Part shown: one piece after another, positions 6,856 through 10,226 of the stretch | Numbering within the stretch: the first letter of the stretch is position 1 | Layout: each line of letters opens with the position of its first letter | Origin: a bacterium | Lineage (GTDB): Bacteria > ARS69 | Length of the DNA stretch: 10,226 nt | Direction: 5' to 3' | Assembly: GCA_025774865.1 (NCBI GenBank) | Contig: JALGZO010000264.1 | Coordinates: 1-10,226 of the forward strand | Program-made: the position numbers and the translations under genes | The notes under the pieces: model-generated | Database searches by the model: none | What the model was told of the DNA's origin: nothing | What the model saw: only the letters and a program-made list of their open reading frames with translations

Positions 6856-7059
6856 TCATGTCACCGATTCTACCCGAGGGTCTGCGCCGAGCCAACCGAG
6901 TGGGCTTTGGCGGACCGTCATGGATGCTGGGCGCGCCCCCTCGCCGATCCTCATGATCAGGATCTCCCGCGCGACTTCTTCCGCATCGACCTTTCGAACG
7001 ACGGCGGCGCCACGTATCCGGAGAGTCTCGGTGTCTCGCGCGTGGGACAAATGATCCAC
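6856..7059 (-). CDS. Small unidentified 67-residue protein
   Basis: A GTG start (plus-strand cac at 7057-7059) is preceded by GGAGGG (complement of 7068-7073) with an 8-nt gap, an excellent site. The product begins MDHLSHARDTETLRIRG and contains a VDAEEVAREILIMRIGEG helix-strand segment. GC by codon position over most of it is about 67, 47 and 76 percent, the order expected for coding in a high-GC genome. The opposite strand in register gives a less typical order. It ends 55 nt before the propeller gene, whose promoter lies in its 3' end. No family recognised. It could also be a decayed gene. Confidence 0.4.
   Translation of the reverse strand: MDHLSHARDTETLRIRGAAVVRKVDAEEVAREILIMRIGEGARPASMTVRQSPLGWLGADPRVESVT
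6867..6895 (-). promoter_or_regulatory. Promoter of the propeller gene
   Basis: Read on the minus strand, TTGGCT (complement of 6890-6895, 4/6) and TAGAAT (complement of 6867-6872, 5/6) are separated by 17 nt. The start would fall near 6860, giving a leader of about 60 nt before the ATG at 6800. Confidence 0.55.
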
Positions 7060-7112
7060 GTACCTGTCCCTCCACTGTGAGTGGTCCAGGGCGTATCGAG
7101 GGGTGTAAAGCG

Positions 7113-7148
7113 TCCCTTGACGTGCGCCGGGCGAGACGCCAATCTCAC
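7113..7148 (+). repeat. 36-bp upstream element, copy 1 of 2
   Basis: This stretch matches 9882-9917 at 31 of 36 positions without gaps. It begins TCCCTTGAC, which contains a good -35-like core. No convincing -10 stands at 16-18 nt. It lies about 50-85 nt upstream of the DUF3943 gene start, and the second copy precedes the broken partial copy of that gene. Confidence 0.6.
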
Positions 7149-7199
7149 GTGCTGGCGCGGCCCACGGCGCAACGAAGCAGCATGAAAGGGCCCATTAGG

Positions 7200-9338
7200 A
7201 TGCCGGTTCGAAGCGGTGGTTGGAAGACGAACTTGGTCGCCGCCCTCGTCTGCATGGTCCTCGCCGGGCATGCCGTCGGCGCCCGCGCCCAGGACGAGCC
7301 GTCCCCCACGTACGCCACGCTCGCGGATCCTTCCGACAAATGGCACCTCTTCACGAACTTCGGCGCCGGCGAGGTGAGCGGCGGCTACGGGGAGTTTCTC
7401 GAGACGCCCTACCACTACGAGTTGGCTATCGCCCGGCACCTCTCCGGCGGACGCTGGCGACTGGGCGGCGGGCTGCAGTTCGGGTCGATGGAGATGAGCT
7501 CCCCCTACCAGGACCAGCAGGAGTGGGCGCACCTCGAGACCTTTGGTAGCGGCACACGGATGTTCGGCTCCGGCCGCTTGCGGCCGTACCTCCAGGGACG
7601 GGTCGGCCTCGTCCGGATCCACCCACGGAGCGAGCTCTTCTATAACAAGGACCCCGAGGGCCTCGAACCGGGGGACAGCCCGACGAAGGCGACGAACGGT
7701 ATCGGCTTCACCGCGCTGGGCGGGCTGGAGATCGGGTTGCGCCCCGGTCTCGCGCTCGACGTGGCCGGCTATTGGACCTGGTACGGAACGCAGGAATACG
7801 ACCTCAGCCCGATCTCCATGGACCCCGTGAGTGACGGCAACGACGTGGGCGTCAAGGTCGGTCTCGCCTGGCAGCCGTTCGTCGCGTGGCCCCACCGGAC
7901 TCTGGGCAGCCCGGTGCTCGTCGACCCCGTTACCGGGGTACCGGTGCCTCTGCCCCCGGACGACGAGCTTCGCGACGCCTGGGGCGTCCCCCGGAGCTGG
8001 GGATGGGCCACCGCGGAGATGCTCGGCATCAACTTCGGCGCCTCGATGTTCAACGAGTACGTCCGCGACGCCAACTTCAACCAGATCAGCCCTCGTAGCT
8101 TCTGGCACAACCTGGAGGAAGGCTTCACCTGGGATGACAACAAGTTCAAGACCAACCAGCTCATCCATCCGTTCAACGGCTCGGCCTACTTCAACGCGGC
8201 GCGCGCGAACGGGATTGAATTCTGGGGATCGTCGTTCATGGCGCTCGCCGGAGCGTTCACCTGGGAAGCCTTCGGCGAAACCCACCCCATGTCCTTCAAC
8301 GACATGGTCTCGACCGCGATCGGGGGCGTCGCCCGCGGCGAGATGGCGTTCCGTATCTCCTCCGCCATCCTCGACAACACGAGCCGGGGCAAGGGGCGCG
8401 TCGGCCGCGAGGCCGCCGCCTTCTTGGTCAACCCGATCCGCGGCTTCAACCGGCTGGTGAGCGGCGACGCGAGCGAGGTGAAGGGCAACCCATCCGATCC
8501 TCACGACCACGTCCCTCCGCACCTCGGCGTGAACCTGCGAGTCGGCGCACGGGCGATGGGTGAGGGCGAGTCGATCACGGAGAACACGAACTACTACGGC
8601 TTCGCCGAGGTGAGCGTTGCCTACGGTAACCCGTGGGAGAACGAGCGGCGGCGACCCTACGACCGCTTCGACCTCGTGGCGGGGCTCAACTTCGGCGACA
8701 AGACGGCGCTCGGACGGCTCCTCATCCGGGGCGATATCGTCTCCCTGCCGCTCGGCGACGGCGAACGCCACACTTTCGCGGTGCAGCAGGACTTCGACTA
8801 CATCGACAACGAGGCCTACGAGTACGGCGGCCAGAGCTTCGGAGCCGCGTTGCAATCTCGTTTCACCCTGTCGTCTGACCACGCGCTCTGGTCCCGGCTG
8901 CAGGGCTACGCGATCCTGCTCGGGGCGATCAACTCCGACCTGGCTTTCCTCGCCGACGTCGCCGATCAGGAGCGCTACCGCGAGTACGACTACGGGCCCG
9001 GCGTGGGCGGTTCCTGGGAGCTTTACCTGCGGCGCAAGGGCCGCGCGTTCCTGAGCGCCCGCTACCGGTACAGCTACATCAACGTCTCGAACGGGTCGGT
9101 CTACAACGACACCGATCGCAACCTCGGTTTGAACAGCGACCACGACGTCCACCAGTTCGCGGCGACGCTGGACGTTCCCGTGACGGCCCGGATCGCAGTG
9201 GGCGTGGACGCGTCGATCTTCCTCCGGCGCAGCCGCTATGACCTCACGGGCACCGGCGAGACGGGGATAGAGACGGGTGTCCGGACCGTCACGCAGCGCA
9301 ACCCCGAGGTGCGGGCCTTCGTGGGCTGGCAGTGGTAG
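7200..9338 (+). CDS. Outer membrane protein: N-terminal barrel-like domain plus DUF3943
   Basis: The product is 712 residues. The signal peptide covers residues 1-30: Arg and Lys near the start, hydrophobic LVAALVCMVLAG, and an ARA cleavage site before QDEP. I chose ATG 7200 because GAAAGGG (7184-7190) lies 9 nt before it and the signal peptide then has normal length. In-frame starts at 7077 and 7182 would only lengthen the leader. Residues about 45-230 alternate in beta-strand fashion and resemble a small outer membrane barrel. Residues about 318-425 match DUF3943: HPFNGSAYFNAARANGIEFW, then TWEAFGE, FNDMVSTAIGGVARGE and NPIRGFNRL. From about 445 to the end come amphipathic strands with acidic turns, closing in an aromatic residue (W712), as expected for a barrel inserted by the BAM complex. 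Function of DUF3943 proteins is unknown. Confidence 0.87.
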   Translation: MPVRSGGWKTNLVAALVCMVLAGHAVGARAQDEPSPTYATLADPSDKWHLFTNFGAGEVSGGYGEFLETPYHYELAIARHLSGGRWRLGGGLQFGSMEMSSPYQDQQEWAHLETFGSGTRMFGSGRLRPYLQGRVGLVRIHPRSELFYNKDPEGLEPGDSPTKATNGIGFTALGGLEIGLRPGLALDVAGYWTWYGTQEYDLSPISMDPVSDGNDVGVKVGLAWQPFVAWPHRTLGSPVLVDPVTGVPVPLPPDDELRDAWGVPRSWGWATAEMLGINFGASMFNEYVRDANFNQISPRSFWHNLEEGFTWDDNKFKTNQLIHPFNGSAYFNAARANGIEFWGSSFMALAGAFTWEAFGETHPMSFNDMVSTAIGGVARGEMAFRISSAILDNTSRGKGRVGREAAAFLVNPIRGFNRLVSGDASEVKGNPSDPHDHVPPHLGVNLRVGARAMGEGESITENTNYYGFAEVSVAYGNPWENERRRPYDRFDLVAGLNFGDKTALGRLLIRGDIVSLPLGDGERHTFAVQQDFDYIDNEAYEYGGQSFGAALQSRFTLSSDHALWSRLQGYAILLGAINSDLAFLADVADQERYREYDYGPGVGGSWELYLRRKGRAFLSARYRYSYINVSNGSVYNDTDRNLGLNSDHDVHQFAATLDVPVTARIAVGVDASIFLRRSRYDLTGTGETGIETGVRTVTQRNPEVRAFVGWQW

Positions 9339-9375
9339 GTACTGCGGAATGGTGGGATGCGCGCCGTGACTCGTC

Positions 9376-9519
9376 TCACTCGGTGGCCTCGGTGGGTCCG
9401 GACCTCACGACTTCCCCGAAGAGATTCGTGTACTCGTAGGTCTCCCGTTCCGTGGCTAAAGGCATCGCGGCGAGGGAAGTGGCGTGCAGCAGGCGCCTCG
9501 AGCTCGCCCTGAACCGCAT
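9376..9519 (-). CDS. Possible small ORF or gene remnant (47 codons)
   Basis: On the minus strand an ATG (complement of 9517-9519) opens 47 codons ending TGA (9376-9378). The product begins MRFRASSRRLLHATSLAAMP, which looks weakly like an export signal, and continues ETYEYTNLFGEVVRSGP. No convincing ribosome binding site or homologue is recognised. It lies in a degraded region, so it may be debris. Confidence 0.2.
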   Translation of the reverse strand: MRFRASSRRLLHATSLAAMPLATERETYEYTNLFGEVVRSGPTEATE

Positions 9520-9595
9520 GGGCCGTCGGAATGGTGAGCCTCGAGGGTCCTAGCCACGTCACTGGCCTTCTGTGTTAGCGATGCACATACGAGGG

Positions 9596-9742
9596 TCAGA
9601 GGCGCCCTCGGAGGTAGAGCTGGAGCCCGGTGTAGCTGAACGCGACCGTTCCCTCGAAATCGCTGCCGGGAAAGCGGGACTCCTTGTCCGATTCGACCCG
9701 AACCACCAAAGCCTCCACACCGAAACCGATCCCGAAGTGGCC
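9596..9742 (-). pseudogene. C-terminal fragment of an outer membrane beta-barrel protein
   Basis: The minus-strand frame from about 9742 to the TGA at 9596-9598 gives 48 residues with barrel-like alternation: HFGIGFGVEALVVRVE, an acidic turn SDKESRFPGSDFEG, then TVAFSYTGLQLYLRGRL at the terminus. This is how many small outer-membrane barrels end: penultimate strand, short turn, final amphipathic strand. Here the last residue is Leu instead of the usual aromatic. Upstream the frame continues without recognisable homology, so the rest of the gene is missing. The fragment begins within a few nt of the IS3 remnant. The exact family is not recognised. Confidence 0.5.
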
Positions 9743-9744
9743 AG

Positions 9745-9855
9745 CCTCTTCATTGCCTCCTCCAGAATCGCCTTGTCCAGAGATAGATCCGCCACGGGCT
9801 TCATGAGCTTGGCATTCTCGCGATCGAGATCCTCGAGACGCTTCGCCTGGTCCAC
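9745..9855 (-). pseudogene. IS3-family OrfA transposase fragment
   Basis: The minus-strand translation contains VDQAKRLEDLDRENAKLM followed by KPVADLSLDKAILEEA. This is the leucine-zipper and linker region near the C-terminus of IS3/IS911-type OrfA proteins (typical pattern RLKxLExENxRLKxLVADLxLDKxILKEA). The upstream HTH part and all of OrfB are absent, and homology stops abruptly after ILEEA at about 9754. It is a dead remnant marking past insertion and deletion. No terminal inverted repeats could be identified. Confidence 0.7.
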
Positions 9856-9881
9856 GCGGGGCGACCTCCAACAGGCGCCCT

Positions 9882-9917
9882 TCCCTTGACCTGCGCCGCG
9901 CGAGAGGCCAAGCTCGC
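9882..9917 (+). repeat. 36-bp upstream element, copy 2 of 2
   Basis: It matches 7113-7148 at 31 of 36 positions and starts with the same TCCCTTGAC. It precedes the partial gene copy at 9953, just as copy 1 precedes the intact DUF3943 gene, so both parts probably come from one duplication. Confidence 0.6.
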
Positions 9918-9952
9918 CGGCCACCGTATTCCGAGGTGCCATTGTGCTCAAG

Positions 9953-10075
9953 ATGAACGCCGTCCTCTGCCTTTATCGTGGCTTCGGCCCCGGCAAGGTG
10001 GGCGGTGGCTACGGAGCGCATCTCGAAACGTCTGGCACCGCCACGCGAGTGTTCGGCTCCGGTTTCGAAGACTGA
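9953..10075 (+). pseudogene. Collapsed copy of the DUF3943 outer membrane protein 5' end
   Basis: ATG 9953 opens 40 codons ending TGA at 10073-10075. The product contains GFGPGKVGGGYGAHLETSG then TATRVFGSG. It matches NFGAGEVSGGYG (residues 53-64) and AHLETFGSGTRMFGSG (110-125) of the intact protein, with the intervening 45 residues missing. At DNA level the first block matches at about four of five positions. The intact gene has CTCGAGAC at 7398-7405 and 7533-7540, exactly 135 bp apart, so recombination between such repeats explains the in-frame loss. Most of the signal-peptide region is also shortened, and nothing of the DUF3943 domain remains. It is not expected to be functional. Confidence 0.7.
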
Positions 10076-10226
10076 TGCTTGCCCGGTTGCTCTGCGGCGG
10101 CAACGCGCGTCGATGTGTATCGGCTCTGCTCTTGCTCGGAGCGTTCACTCCCTGCCGCCCCGCGGCAGCGCAGGATTCGCAGTACTGGTCACAGCAGTAC
10201 GGAACGCGGTCGGAGCTTCTCGGGGG
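10075..10226 (+). CDS. N-terminus of an exported, probably outer membrane barrel protein (partial, runs off right edge)
   Basis: ATG 10075 opens 50 complete codons to the window edge. It begins with a signal peptide of about 33 residues: basic n-region (MLARLLCGGNARRCV), hydrophobic SALLLLGAF, and AAAQ at the cleavage site, followed by DSQYWSQQYGTRSELLGG. A mature start of the form Q-Y-W-x-x-Q-Y-G-T-R-x-x-L-L-G-G is typical of OMPP1/FadL-like outer membrane barrels, though the diagnostic body lies outside the window. The ATG shares one base with the TGA of the broken upstream copy. Only a weak GAAG (10067-10070) precedes it, so it may rely on coupling or on another start. Confidence 0.65.
   Translation, partial: MLARLLCGGNARRCVSALLLLGAFTPCRPAAAQDSQYWSQQYGTRSELLG

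Noticed and set aside
6920-7080. Plus-strand frame reading DFFRIDLSNDGGATYPESLG, reminiscent of secreted beta-sandwich domains
   Set aside because: No start or upstream domain supports it. GC by codon position favours the minus-strand ORF in exact register, which also has an excellent ribosome binding site. It remains a weak alternative.
6957-9152. 731-residue minus-strand open frame opposite the DUF3943 gene
   Set aside because: The translation is a Val/Asp/Arg/His-rich antisense artefact. The plus strand has a signal peptide and DUF3943 motifs.
9339-9375. Terminator after the DUF3943 gene
   Set aside because: Only a 4-bp stem (GTGA/TCAC) could be found, with no T-tract.
1-10226. CRISPR arrays, tRNA or rRNA genes, known riboswitches
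   Set aside because: No regularly spaced repeats, cloverleaf patterns or conserved RNA cores were seen on either strand.

Overview
This is a high-GC bacterial window with Gram-negative, outer-membrane traits: two signal-peptide beta-barrel proteins and a large secreted beta-propeller protein ending in a FlgD-type Ig sorting domain. That combination is typical of high-GC lineages of the FCB superphylum such as Candidatus Eisenbacteria. The lineage is inferred from domain style, not from a marker gene.

Left part (1-2638). A divergent promoter region, AT-richer than the rest, separates a truncated minus-strand gene at the left edge from a plus-strand operon. The region carries two inverted repeats of identical geometry (7-bp arms, 10-bp spacer) whose centres are 50 bp apart. 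The operon has an overlooked 39-codon ORF whose stop overlaps the GTG start of a MoxR-type AAA+ ATPase (GTGA). A 392-residue protein follows that joins an HExxH metallopeptidase-like domain to a C-terminal von Willebrand A (VWA) domain. The ATPase and the VWA/metallopeptidase protein probably act together as a cytoplasmic remodelling module. The 5' leader can form two strong hairpins just before the ATPase ribosome binding site.

Middle (2690-4001). A compact three-gene cassette encodes an ArsR-family repressor, an AHSA1-like SRPBCC protein and a four-helix membrane protein. The genes overlap by 8 and 4 nt. A perfect 9-6-9 palindrome covers the promoter and start codon of the repressor gene, as expected for autoregulation.

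Right-middle (4026-9338). A 924-residue BNR/sortilin-like propeller protein lies on the minus strand, with its own promoter. A small minus-strand ORF with an excellent Shine-Dalgarno sequence precedes it. A 712-residue outer membrane protein combining an N-terminal barrel-like region with a DUF3943 domain follows on the plus strand.

Right edge (9339-10226). About 700 bp hold gene debris: a C-terminal outer-membrane-barrel fragment, an IS3-type OrfA fragment, and a collapsed partial copy of the 5' end of the DUF3943 gene, joined with almost no spacer. An intact start of a new exported protein, probably an outer membrane barrel, follows and runs off the window.
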